DNA from: Paenibacillus sinensis | Lineage (GTDB): Bacteria > Bacillota > Bacilli > Paenibacillales > Paenibacillaceae | Reading direction: 5' to 3' | NCBI RefSeq assembly: GCF_019904155.1 | Contig: NZ_JAHCMB010000227.1 | Coordinates: 1-37,829 of the forward strand | Length of the DNA: 37,829 bases | In this document: piece by piece, positions 25,205 to 33,210 of the stretch | Position numbering within the stretch: position 1 is the first letter of the stretch | Layout of the letters: every line of letters begins with the position of its first letter | Position numbers and translations under genes: made by a program | The notes under the pieces: model-generated | What the model was told of the DNA's origin: nothing | What the model saw: only the letters and a program-made list of their open reading frames with translations | Databases searched by the model: none

Positions 25205-26193
25205 TTGCCCAGGAACATCTTGATGAAGAAATCGAGCTGGTAATCGAGCGTCAGCGCATCATTGAAGTAGAAGCCCTTGGCATCGACCTCATATACCTGG
25301 TTGTTCTTGACGGCCGGGATATTCTTATACGTTTCGGTCTGCTGGAAGGCGTTATCCATGTCGGAGCTCTTGCTGAAAATGACATAATCGCCCATATATT
25401 CAGGAAGAACTTCAAGGGACACGGCATACCAGCCGTCCTTGGCGACCGCTTCCTTCACTTTCGCCGGCATGTTCAGATTCATGCCCTGATACAGAATTTC
25501 CGTACCGCGGCCCCAGTGATCGCCGAAGACGTAGAACTGCTTGGCGTCATTCTCCATGACGGAGACGGTCTTGTCGCCGATCTTCGCCCGGATTTCCTCA
25601 CCTGCTGCTGCCATCCGCGCTTTGAAGTCATCAACCCAGGCCCGGGCCTCTTTCTCCTTGTTCAAGGCCTTGCCGATTTCGATATGCTGGGTCAAAAAAT
25701 CGACCTTGGCGTACGTATACACAACTGTCGGGGCAATCTGCTTGAGCTTGTCCAGATTCTTCACGCTGTCGTAGCCGATGATAAGATCCGGCTTCAGCTC
25801 GATGATCTTCTCCAGATCCTCATCGGATACGGCCTCAACGTCCTTCAGCTTATCCGCGAAATTGGGGTTGCTCTTGCTCCAGGAATCAACGCCTACCAGG
25901 TTGACGCCAAGCGCCAGCACATTACCCGTGAAGCCGGACAGTACCACGACGCGCTGCGGATTCACCGGAACTTCTACCGGACCTGCGTCCGATTGGTATG
26001 TAAACGTCCCAGTGCTTCCTTCTGCGGCAGCGGCCGTGCTTTCTGCCGAGGCTGCAGGCGCCGATGCAGCCGGGCTGGCTGAACCTGGACTAGAGCTTGC
26101 CGCAGAGCCTCCGGCGTTATTTCCACCATTATTGCCACAGGCTGTAACCACCGCCATCATCAGAATGAATACTGGAATCCACCACTTCTTCAT
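25201..26193 (-). CDS. fhuD: Iron-hydroxamate binding lipoprotein (FhuD-like)
   Basis: 330 aa. Seen: lipobox VTAC, a long Gly/Ser/Ala linker (about 20-62), then a FhuD-type binding domain: PVNPQRVVVL, FTGNVLALGVNLVGVDSWSK, LEKIIELKPDLIIGYDSVKN, YVFGDHWGRGTEILYQ and TYKNIPAVKNNQVYEVDAKG followed by FYFNDALTLDYQ. The WGRG segment matches the Trp/Arg siderophore contacts of Gram-positive FhuD proteins, which bind ferrichrome and ferrioxamine. AGGGGGATGAGG precedes the ATG. First gene of an operon under a Fur-controlled promoter. Confidence 0.9.
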   Translation of the reverse strand: MKKWWIPVFILMMAVVTACGNNGGNNAGGSAASSSPGSASPAASAPAASAESTAAAAEGSTGTFTYQSDAGPVEVPVNPQRVVVLSGFTGNVLALGVNLVGVDSWSKSNPNFADKLKDVEAVSDEDLEKIIELKPDLIIGYDSVKNLDKLKQIAPTVVYTYAKVDFLTQHIEIGKALNKEKEARAWVDDFKARMAAAGEEIRAKIGDKTVSVMENDAKQFYVFGDHWGRGTEILYQGMNLNMPAKVKEAVAKDGWYAVSLEVLPEYMGDYVIFSKSSDMDNAFQQTETYKNIPAVKNNQVYEVDAKGFYFNDALTLDYQLDFFIKMFLGK

Positions 26194-26222
26194 TTCCTCA
26201 TCCCCCTATCAAGCTCTTGTAT

Positions 26223-26251
26223 GTATTAGTGATAATGATTATCACTTTCAA
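26223..26251 (-). promoter_or_regulatory. Fur-controlled promoter of fhuDBG
   Basis: On the - strand: TTGAAA (26251-26246), a 17-bp spacer and TAATAC (26228-26223). The spacer is filled by a perfect Fur box TGATAATGATTATCA (26230-26244), part of a 19-bp perfect inverted repeat (26228-26246). Fur binding would sterically exclude RNA polymerase. Confidence 0.92.
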
Positions 26252-26336
26252 TGTTTTAAACTTTAATTTGTCCTGCGCAATCTGTCAATGGCATAAGGGA
26301 AAATTTTTGAGCAGAAGCCGAAATAATCATCACGCA

Positions 26337-26366
26337 TTGTATGAATCCGGGAAATCAGGATATGAT
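26337..26366 (+). promoter_or_regulatory. Promoter of the GNAT gene
   Basis: TTGTAT (26337-26342), an 18-bp spacer and TATGAT (26361-26366), ending 34 bp before the start codon. Confidence 0.45.
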
Positions 26367-26399
26367 TGAGGTCGGAAAACCAGTTATTGGGGGGACAAT

Positions 26400-26825
26400 A
26401 TGCACAATTTAACGATCAGAGAAGCCGTCGAAAGCGACCTCGATCTGCTGGCGGAAATGAACAAACAGCTTATTGAGGATGAACAGCATGACAATTCCAT
26501 GGATTCCGGTCAGCTGAAGGAGCGCATGCAGCGGTTCATCGAAACCGACTACACCGCCTATTTATTTCTCTGCAAGGGGGAAGCAACAGGCTATTCATTG
26601 ATTAGGCATCATTCCGTTCCGCTGTACATCAGACATTTCTTCATCCGCCGGGAATACCGCCGCCAGGGACTCGGAAGAGAAGCCTTCCGCGTCCTGACGA
26701 GCCATCTGCATACGGACAATCTTGATGTTGAAGCGATGTTCTGGAACGAGCAGGCGCTGGGTTTCTGGAGATCGCTCGGGTTCAAGGAGAAAAGCGTGTA
26801 TTTTCGTTCCGGTCCGAATCCGTAA
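26400..26825 (+). CDS. GNAT-family N-acetyltransferase
   Basis: 141 aa. Seen: the GNAT start TIREAVESDLDLLAEMNKQL, and the acetyl-CoA loop RREYRRQGLGREAF (motif A, Q/RxxGxG/A) at about 80-94. The C-terminal FWNEQALGFWRSLGFKEKS is the usual last-strand region. The IRHFFIRREYRRQG pattern before the CoA loop is typical. A strong GGGGGG site precedes the ATG. Monocistronic. The acceptor is unknown: an amine, an aminoglycoside or a protein N-terminus are all possible. Confidence 0.88.
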   Translation: MHNLTIREAVESDLDLLAEMNKQLIEDEQHDNSMDSGQLKERMQRFIETDYTAYLFLCKGEATGYSLIRHHSVPLYIRHFFIRREYRRQGLGREAFRVLTSHLHTDNLDVEAMFWNEQALGFWRSLGFKEKSVYFRSGPNP

Positions 26826-26909
26826 TCCGGCTCGAATCGAAACCTCACTTTTTCAATATCGGCACGTTCATTGGGGACTGCTTATGGATGAATTCCGATA
26901 TCCCAACGG

Positions 26910-28049
26910 TCAGGATTTCAGATTATTCAAATCATAAGTCGTTCCGCGCCAGGTCATGCCGCCGTTCACTTTCGCCCGGTAAGCGCCTCTGACTCCACCG
27001 GCAATCAGGCAGAGGCCGATTAACGGATGCGCCAGACCGTACCATGCTCCTCCCCCGGCATGCCGTGAGTACAGAAAGTACAGCCAGAGCACGGACAGCA
27101 AGCTGAAACCGCAAAGCGCTCTTGCTCCGACAGGGCCCAAGAACAGACCAGCCCAGGGATACAGCATGGTCAGCATGCAGGCCACAGCGGTCATCACGGC
27201 TTTGCCCGGCGTGAACAAGGACTTCTCCACGCTTCCGATCAACTGGCGGAGACTTTCATACCAATTCCAGACCGCGATCATTCCGGTGCCGTACATCACA
27301 TTCTGGCGCAGACCGGACTTCTTGATCCTTTTGGCAAGCTCATTATCGTCGGTGGTCACGTACGAAAAAGCGGCGTGGGTGCCGATCGCCTCATATGCGC
27401 TTCGGCGCAGCAGATTGAACGCCCCTACACCCAGCGTCTGGGGCGCCTTCGGGTCCTTGGCCTTCCACAGCATCCCGAACGATGAAGCGCTGGAGAAGAT
27501 ATACGCTCCGTACCATTTGGAGAAAAGATGGCTGCCCTTGAACTCGGGAATAAGCGACAAGTGGTCGACCGCTTCATTTCGGCAGCTGGTCTCGGCCTTG
27601 GCGAGGCATTCCGGATGAAACAGGATGTCTCCGTCCGTGAACAGCAGCCATTCCCCTTTTGCCAGCTTGGTCCCTACATAGAGAGCATGGCTTTTGCCCA
27701 TCCAGCCTTCCGGCAGTTCCGTGATCTGAAGGCCCGTCACCTGCGGAAACTCGGCTTCCATCCGCTTGATGATGTCACCCGTATCATCAGAGGAACGGTC
27801 ATTGACGACAATAATTTCAACCCGGTCATAGCTCTGGGCCGCCAGCGACCGGATGCAGCGTTCCAGCGCTTTTTGCTCGTTGCGGACCGCGATTACAACC
27901 GAGATCAGGGGCTGAATGACTTCCGGCTCCGGTTCCGGTTTCGTTTCGGCCAAACGGTCGATTTCACGGCCCTTTAAGCTATACAGAACTGCGGCCCAGC
28001 CCCACATCAGCAGGTTGATCCCGCCAAGAATCCAATACAGTACGTTCAT
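26910..28049 (-). CDS. Membrane-bound family-2 glycosyltransferase
   Basis: 379 aa. Seen: an N-terminal membrane segment (about 5-25), then a GT-A domain opening ISVVIAVRNEQKALERCIRS, with VVNDRSSDDT and FTDGDILFHP (DGD in place of DxD metal motif). A conserved VTTDDNELAKRIKKSG region follows, then three or four C-terminal membrane helices (about 280-355). The topology resembles CrtQ/HpnB-like transferases that act on lipid or isoprenoid acceptors at the cytoplasmic face. GGAGAGG precedes the ATG. It lies 86 nt downstream of a tetR gene, with that regulator's probable operator in between. Confidence 0.85.
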   Translation of the reverse strand: MNVLYWILGGINLLMWGWAAVLYSLKGREIDRLAETKPEPEPEVIQPLISVVIAVRNEQKALERCIRSLAAQSYDRVEIIVVNDRSSDDTGDIIKRMEAEFPQVTGLQITELPEGWMGKSHALYVGTKLAKGEWLLFTDGDILFHPECLAKAETSCRNEAVDHLSLIPEFKGSHLFSKWYGAYIFSSASSFGMLWKAKDPKAPQTLGVGAFNLLRRSAYEAIGTHAAFSYVTTDDNELAKRIKKSGLRQNVMYGTGMIAVWNWYESLRQLIGSVEKSLFTPGKAVMTAVACMLTMLYPWAGLFLGPVGARALCGFSLLSVLWLYFLYSRHAGGGAWYGLAHPLIGLCLIAGGVRGAYRAKVNGGMTWRGTTYDLNNLKS

Positions 28050-28072
28050 TCGTCAACCTCTCCCGCATAAAA

Positions 28073-28090
28073 TTGTACGATCGTTCTAAT
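28073..28090. promoter_or_regulatory. TetR operator ahead of the glycosyltransferase gene
   Basis: TTGTACGATCGTTCTAAT shares the core GTACGAnCGTTCTA with the site upstream of the tetR gene at 28795-28810 (13 of 14 identical when inverted). A central ACGATCGT gives it dyad symmetry. Confidence 0.65.
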
Positions 28091-28135
28091 GTTGGCAAAA
28101 AAGAAAGCGGCCTGCTTGCAGCCGATTTCTCCCGA

Positions 28136-28768
28136 CTAAGCTTTGGGTCCCGCATCCAGAGCTTGATCGTCATCATATCCTGGTGCGGCCACCGCTTTTA
28201 CGAACATTTTCGCCGTCTCCCGGTACAAGCTCCGCAGTATCTCCCTGTCCAAGGTATGCACGAACACATTGAGTCCGCCAAGCCACGCGCCGAGCAGCAT
28301 GCTCAGGCGATCCGGATCGCCCTTGCCGAAGAGGCCTGCGTCCATTCCTTCCGCGATAATACTCCGGTAGGCTGCGACCGGTGTGGCTGCAAGTCCGTAA
28401 AGCGCCTGCAGTGTAGAAGGCTGAACATCCGGAAGCGCGGCAAGCTCCTGACCCGCTTTCAACAGATCCTGCTGATAATTGTCCATGACAAAATCGGCAA
28501 TGGCATATACCTTCTCAACCGCCGATCCGCAAGCCGCGGCCCGCTCCTCCCAGCGTTCTCCCCAGCTCCGGATCGTCTGCTGCGCCAGCACGACAAACAG
28601 CTCTTCCTTGCTCTTGAAGTGATAATAAATATGTCCCTTGCTGTGGCCCGCCGCCTTCGATATATCACTGATGGAGGTTGCGATATACCCCTTGCGCGAG
28701 AACAGCGCTTCGGCTTCGCGCAGCACATCGTGGCGGACCTGTTCACTGTCGTAAGATCTTTTGGTCAT
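28136..28768 (-). CDS. TetR/AcrR-family regulator
   Basis: 210 aa. Seen: TetR helix-turn-helix (about 8-58): LREAEALFSRKGYIATSISD followed by ISKAAGHSKGHIYYHFKSKE, and an all-helical ligand domain to about 195. Probably a repressor of itself and of the glycosyltransferase, because the same sequence core occurs ahead of both genes. The start codon has only a distant AGGG upstream (about 14 nt), so expression may be weak. Ligand unknown. Confidence 0.9.
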   Translation of the reverse strand: MTKRSYDSEQVRHDVLREAEALFSRKGYIATSISDISKAAGHSKGHIYYHFKSKEELFVVLAQQTIRSWGERWEERAAACGSAVEKVYAIADFVMDNYQQDLLKAGQELAALPDVQPSTLQALYGLAATPVAAYRSIIAEGMDAGLFGKGDPDRLSMLLGAWLGGLNVFVHTLDREILRSLYRETAKMFVKAVAAPGYDDDQALDAGPKA

Positions 28769-28794
28769 GTCCAGTCACAGTTTCCCTCACAGAA

Positions 28795-28810
28795 TAGAAC
28801 GCTCGTACTA
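28795..28810. promoter_or_regulatory. TetR operator ahead of its own gene
   Basis: TAGAACGCTCGTACTA, the inverted partner of the site at 28073-28090, 26 bp upstream of the tetR start. Suggests autoregulation. Confidence 0.65.
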
Positions 28811-28876
28811 AATCCATCTTACAAGAAGCTTTCTTTGTTTACAAGCGAAATTCAGGTTCATACCGGATTGATGCGG

Positions 28877-30076
28877 TTAACGGAGCACCACCTCCGGCTT
28901 GTTTTGCCAATTCCCTCTGAATACCGAATGCACATGTTCTTTCAGCTTCTGAAGATCGACTGACCGCAAGTATTCCCAACCAAGCCACTTCATTTGCACT
29001 CCGGACGGCAGACCGTTATCCACCTCCGCGTTCAATGACGCAAAAGAGCAGGCCGCCACCTCCCGGCCAAGCCGGGCCCCGGTGATATAATTCGCGATAG
29101 GAGCAAGATCGTTATAACGATCCCGGCGGACAAGCATGAAGAGCGGGTTGCACAGCGCGCCGTCCTCCGGCCAGATAACGGATACACGATCCGGACGTGG
29201 ACATACCTTTGCGAACGCCCACGGCAGCACATAAATCGCCGCGCCTTCACCGGACGGGCTCCCTGCCGCTTTGGCCATTCTCGAACCGTGCCAGCCGTCC
29301 TTGATCGTTACGCCCAGCCGTTCTACACCTTCATCGCCATGTTCTTTGTAGATATGCATCAGCAGCATCTCAGAAATTTTCTCCGATGAGCCGACCACAA
29401 TGACATTGTTCTCATACACCGGATTCATCAGATCGGCCCATACGGTGGGTCTTGGCAGCGAGCCGATCCGGGTCTCGTCAATCATCATCACATACGGATA
29501 AACACCGTAGAGCGTATACGCGCCGTAAGGATCGATAAGCTCGGAAGGAAGTCCGGCGTTCAGCGGCATGTCCACGGATTGAAACAGCCCCCGGCTCAGC
29601 AGATTGTCTCTGAATTCCGCTCGGAAATAATCAGAAATCCCGCATCCCGTCACGATGCCTGGAAATTCGGAAATATCGCTAGTCTGCCATACATTCCGGT
29701 AGGGGTTCCCGCTTCCGCAGTTTCTCGGCAAATAACAGTTGAACATTCCGCCGGTCTCTTCCCGGTATTCGGTCATCCAATCGTCGAAACAGGCCTGAAA
29801 CCGCTGGCGCATCAGACAAATCGACATTCCGAGAAAATCAAGCTCTCCGGGCGGCGGAAGCAGCCCCTCTTCCTCTCCCTCGTTCAACAGCGACAGCAGC
29901 GTGTCCGCCGGCTTGCTCTCGCTCTTCAGCATCCGGTTCAGATACGCATCATTGCCATAGCGGTCCAGCAATTCTGCCGTTCCTCCCACGCCGAAATAAT
30001 CGGTAAGCACTTCCGACTTGTGCGGGTAATCCCGCAGCACCTCGCCAAGCTTCAAATACGTTCTTATCGCTCCCAC
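28877..30076 (-). CDS. Binding-protein-like protein without signal peptide
   Basis: 399 aa from a GTG at 30076, chosen because AGGGAGG lies 7 nt upstream; the ATG at 30133 has no visible ribosome site. Residues about 1-65 (GAIRTYLKLGEVLRDYPHKS onward) resemble the small DUF1858-type helical domain. The rest resembles a type-2 periplasmic-binding fold of the Fe3+/spermidine binding-protein kind: FPGIVTGCGISDYF, RPTVWADLMNPVYENNVIVV, GSPSGEGAAIYVLPWAFAKV and VIWPEDGALCNPLFMLVRRD. No signal peptide or lipobox is present, so it may be a cytosolic ligand sensor or metal/organic-anion carrier. It has no permease next to it. It is on the same strand as the tetR-glycosyltransferase pair, which starts 108 nt after it. 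Function uncertain. Confidence 0.72.
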   Translation of the reverse strand: MGAIRTYLKLGEVLRDYPHKSEVLTDYFGVGGTAELLDRYGNDAYLNRMLKSESKPADTLLSLLNEGEEEGLLPPPGELDFLGMSICLMRQRFQACFDDWMTEYREETGGMFNCYLPRNCGSGNPYRNVWQTSDISEFPGIVTGCGISDYFRAEFRDNLLSRGLFQSVDMPLNAGLPSELIDPYGAYTLYGVYPYVMMIDETRIGSLPRPTVWADLMNPVYENNVIVVGSSEKISEMLLMHIYKEHGDEGVERLGVTIKDGWHGSRMAKAAGSPSGEGAAIYVLPWAFAKVCPRPDRVSVIWPEDGALCNPLFMLVRRDRYNDLAPIANYITGARLGREVAACSFASLNAEVDNGLPSGVQMKWLGWEYLRSVDLQKLKEHVHSVFRGNWQNKPEVVLR

Positions 30077-30227
30077 CTTGATTCCTCCCTCTGTCTCATT
30101 GTCCTCCTTCTGCGATGACTGCTCTTGTTTCATCCGATTTTCTTAAATTTTGCTGAAAAAGGGAGTGAGGAATGTCACTGGAATCGCATGAATCAAAGCG
30201 GATTTCACAAGGTTGTCTCAGGTTGCG

Positions 30228-30776
30228 TTATCCGGTAATATCCCGGTATGATTTAGCCCTTCCTCTGAGCAGCAGGACAAACAGCGGCGGCCCGGCCAGC
30301 AGAAGGAGCAGCAGACTTCCTCCTATGTCTCCCCAGCCTGCCATCCCCGATGAAATCAAGCGGTAGAACGCATAGACCGAATACGGCAGCACAATCAGAA
30401 TCGAGGTCGTGACGCCGGGCGTGTACATTTTGAGATAGATAGCCTGAAAAACATGCGTGAACGCATGCAGAAAAAACAGGGACAGCGCAGCGAGAAATGG
30501 AAGGTAGAACGAGAAGAATGCCGCCATCCCAGTGAACGCCACGATAAAGCCGTACACATACAGGACATCGAGCGCGAACCGGCGGGTTCCGCAGAACAGG
30601 GAAGCGTAGAGAGCCTTCCGGGCAAAAGGCGGCAGTGTGCCCAGCACCTTATCCCGGTTGCGGTCTGCCCATTCTTCCACAGTCAGAATTTCTTCGAAAT
30701 CATGAAACATGAACAGCACGGGGAACAGCCACAGCAGACTGGACCAATCCACCGCCGAATCGAGTCCATGCAGCAT
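30228..30776 (-). CDS. HXXEE-domain membrane protein
   Basis: 182 aa with several membrane helices. The signature HDFEE near residue 25 (LFPVLFMFHDFEEILTVEEW) matches the HXXEE motif that names this family, followed by a later FLHAFTHVFQAIYL that supplies further histidines; these could bind a metal in the membrane. GGAGGTGG precedes the ATG. It starts 32 nt after the tetR gene, so the two form an operon and it is the likely target of that regulator. The family has no established function. Confidence 0.85.
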   Translation of the reverse strand: MLHGLDSAVDWSSLLWLFPVLFMFHDFEEILTVEEWADRNRDKVLGTLPPFARKALYASLFCGTRRFALDVLYVYGFIVAFTGMAAFFSFYLPFLAALSLFFLHAFTHVFQAIYLKMYTPGVTTSILIVLPYSVYAFYRLISSGMAGWGDIGGSLLLLLLAGPPLFVLLLRGRAKSYRDITG

Positions 30777-30808
30777 AACGCCACCTCCAGCAAAATAATA
30801 GGCACAGC

Positions 30809-31378
30809 CTATTTCAATATTCCTCGCAAAAACAGCCTTGCCGCCCGATTCCCCAGCTCCTCGACGCTTCGTTCCCCATTCATCAGGTAGCGGTACGCCA
30901 AGTATTCCACGGCGGCAACAAGCGATTCCGCAGCCAGCTCTGGCTCGATCTCCGGGCTGACGACACCCCGTGACTGGTTCAGCCGGATATTGCCGGCAAC
31001 CTCAAGGACAAGCTCCAGCCGGATTCGTTCGCCGGCAGCTCCTTGCAGCGCGATTCGGGTCAGATTCAGATTCTCCCCCAGCAGCCTGAACATCGCGGTC
31101 ATCGCATGTGCCGCGAACGCTTCCAGCTTGCCCTCCGGCTGCCTTCCGGCTTCTTCCCCCGCATTGCTGAGCTGCCTGAGCCGATTCTCGAAACGCTGCA
31201 ACAGCTCATTCATCAGCTTTTCCTTGCCGGGAAAATACAAATAGAACGAAGCCTGGGTCACTCCGGCATCCGCGACAATCTGACTGACTGTTGTTCCATG
31301 ATAGCCCTGTGCCGCAAACAGCGCTTCCGCCGATGCCAGCAGCCGTGCACGGGTCGCTTCTCCCTTGGCTCCCGCCAT
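30809..31378 (-). CDS. TetR/AcrR-family regulator
   Basis: 189 aa. Seen: TetR helix-turn-helix at about 8-56 (LLASAEALFAAQGYHGTTVS followed by QIVADAGVTQASFYLYFPGK) and an all-helical effector domain. GGGAGG lies upstream of the ATG. It is co-transcribed with the HXXEE membrane protein, and its own promoter contains an inverted repeat, so it probably represses this operon. Ligand unknown. Confidence 0.9.
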   Translation of the reverse strand: MAGAKGEATRARLLASAEALFAAQGYHGTTVSQIVADAGVTQASFYLYFPGKEKLMNELLQRFENRLRQLSNAGEEAGRQPEGKLEAFAAHAMTAMFRLLGENLNLTRIALQGAAGERIRLELVLEVAGNIRLNQSRGVVSPEIEPELAAESLVAAVEYLAYRYLMNGERSVEELGNRAARLFLRGILK

Positions 31379-31407
31379 TGTTCCATACCTCCCTAAGATT
31401 GAAAAAC

Positions 31408-31439
31408 ATAACTGATTAGTTAGTTATTTTCCTATTATA
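31408..31439 (-). promoter_or_regulatory. Promoter and operator of the tetR-HXXEE operon
   Basis: On the - strand a TATAAT (31439-31434) is followed by the repeat ATAACT ... AGTTAT (31408-31427, 6-bp perfect arms, 8-bp spacer). The position just after the -10 suits repression. The -35 is weak (TTCAAT, 16 bp away). Confidence 0.55.
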
Positions 31440-31583
31440 GCCATTTCGCTGCCAAATTGAAGCCCTTTTCTTGCCTTATAAGGAAAAAAGCATAGGAAGT
31501 TTCGGAGATAGCGTTTACAATATAGTGGAAATGATACGTCCGCATTCAAATAACGGGGTCTATCGCCCCGGCAGGAGGTTATT

Positions 31584-33029
31584 ATGCTCGATCAGAATAC
31601 CTTGAAGGATCTGCCCCGAAGCACACCGGAACAGCAAGGTATCCCTTCCGGTTCGATTCGGGATTTTATCACGGAAATTGAAGAGCGCGGTCTTGAGCTG
31701 CATAGTATGATGCTCCTTCGGGATGGACATGTTGTTGCCGAGGGCTGGTGGCATCCTTACCGCCGTGAGCTGCCTCATTCGCTGTTCTCGCTCAGCAAGA
31801 GCTTCACTTCGGCCGCCATCGGACTGGCCGTCTCGGAGGGACTTCTGAAGACGGAAGATTCCGTCATCTCCTACTTCCCGGAGCATGCAAAGGGGGAACC
31901 GGACGAACGTCTGTCGTCCATGACCATTCGCCACCTGCTTACTATGTCCAGCGGACATGGCGGCGAGACCTTGATCTCGGTCAATCGCGATAACCACAAG
32001 AGCTGGTCGGAGATCTTCTTCTCCGCGCCGCTGGAATACGAGCCAGGCAGCCAATTCGTCTACAACAGCGGTGCGACCTACATGCTGTCGGCTATCCTTC
32101 AGAAGGTTGCCGGCATGACAATGCTCGATTATTTGCGGCCCCGCCTCTTTGACCCGCTCGGGATCGTGAACCCGTTCTGGGAGACTTGTCCCGACGGGAT
32201 TACCGCCGGCGGTTGGGGACTGTATCTGCGGACGGAGGATATCGCGAAATTCGGTCAGCTGCTGCTGCAGGAAGGCATCTGGAACGGTACCAGACTTCTG
32301 GATTCCGGCTGGATTCAGGAAGCAACATCCAAGCAAATCTCTAACGGCGATGCGGAAGACAGCGAATGGTCGCAGGGCTACGGCTATCAATTCTGGCGCT
32401 GCAGATACGGGGCGTACCGCGCTGACGGCGCATTCGGACAGCTGTGTGTGGTTATGCCGGAGCAGCGCGCCATATTCGCTGCAACGGCCGCTGTTGACGA
32501 TATTCAAGCCGTGCTGAGCACTTTGTGGAAGCATATCCTCCCCGCCTTCTCCGCAGCCTCTGTGCCTGCCGATCCGGCGAGCGAAGACTCCCTGAAGAGA
32601 AGACTTGAAGGACTGTCTATTCAGCCGCCCGGCACTCTGCCTGCCTCCGGCCGGGAGAGCGAAATTTCCGGAAGAAGACTCATTCTTAAGCCGAACAGTT
32701 CCGGACTGGAATGGCTCTCGCTCCAATTTCGGGACGACGAGGCAGAGCTGACCGTGAGCTACGCCGGCCAGCACCTGTCAGTGCTGCCCGGAAGACGGCG
32801 CTGGCAGGATGGCGAGACCGTATTCGAAGGAAATCCCAATATCCGTGTATCGTCCGCCTTCAGCTGGGACGGACCTGACCGGATTGAAGCTGCCGTTCGT
32901 GTCATCGAGTCGCCGGTCTGCATTACGCTCGCCCTTGTCTTTGACAAGGACAACTGCACGCTTCACTATAAGGAACACCCGACCTTTGAGAATACCGGGA
33001 CAACCGTGATTGAAGGAGCTTGGGAATAA
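31584..33029 (+). CDS. Serine hydrolase, beta-lactamase/penicillin-binding fold
   Basis: 481 aa. Seen: SxxK motif SLSK with nucleophile Ser69 and Lys72, YxS motif YNS at 160-162, and a late GAFGQLCVVMPEQRAIFAATA in place of the HxG box. That combination is typical of class C-like esterases and 6-aminohexanoate-hydrolase relatives (NylB). Residues about 335-481 form a C-terminal beta-rich domain similar to those appended to such esterases. No signal peptide, so it is probably cytosolic and acts on a small amide or ester rather than on peptidoglycan. GGAGG precedes the ATG, and a short CGGGG/CCCCG hairpin lies just before it. Confidence 0.87.
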   Translation: MLDQNTLKDLPRSTPEQQGIPSGSIRDFITEIEERGLELHSMMLLRDGHVVAEGWWHPYRRELPHSLFSLSKSFTSAAIGLAVSEGLLKTEDSVISYFPEHAKGEPDERLSSMTIRHLLTMSSGHGGETLISVNRDNHKSWSEIFFSAPLEYEPGSQFVYNSGATYMLSAILQKVAGMTMLDYLRPRLFDPLGIVNPFWETCPDGITAGGWGLYLRTEDIAKFGQLLLQEGIWNGTRLLDSGWIQEATSKQISNGDAEDSEWSQGYGYQFWRCRYGAYRADGAFGQLCVVMPEQRAIFAATAAVDDIQAVLSTLWKHILPAFSAASVPADPASEDSLKRRLEGLSIQPPGTLPASGRESEISGRRLILKPNSSGLEWLSLQFRDDEAELTVSYAGQHLSVLPGRRRWQDGETVFEGNPNIRVSSAFSWDGPDRIEAAVRVIESPVCITLALVFDKDNCTLHYKEHPTFENTGTTVIEGAWE

Positions 33030-33053
33030 GGTCTCGGCTGCCAGGACAAAAAC

Positions 33054-33098
33054 AAGAGGCAAGCGAAGCAGCATTCAATGCCGCAGCGCTTGCCTCTT
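33054..33098. terminator. Bidirectional terminator
   Basis: Perfect 12-bp arms AAGAGGCAAGCG 33054-33065 and CGCTTGCCTCTT 33087-33098 with a nested GCAT/ATGC stem. The - strand side continues into TTGTTTTTG, the + side into TTTC. Serves the serine hydrolase and ampS. Confidence 0.85.
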
Positions 33099-33210
33099 TC
33101 GTTGATGGAAGTATAGCTGCCGGGCCAGGCCTGTCTAAAGAGATGCCGTCAGCTCCAGTGCGTTATCCCCACTCTGAAGCGCCAGCTCCTGCCCGGTTAT
33201 CTTCCAGGTT

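Noticed and set aside
25084..26082. 332-codon open frame on the + strand opposite fhuD
   Set aside because: Antisense shadow of a well-supported lipoprotein gene; no motif.
31554..31570. CGGGG/CCCCG hairpin before the serine hydrolase ribosome site as a regulatory RNA switch
   Set aside because: Only five base pairs, with no alternative pairing or known riboswitch motif seen.
31560..32774. 404-codon open frame on the - strand opposite the serine hydrolase gene
   Set aside because: Antisense shadow of a gene with SxxK and YxS motifs. No family signature or ribosome site.
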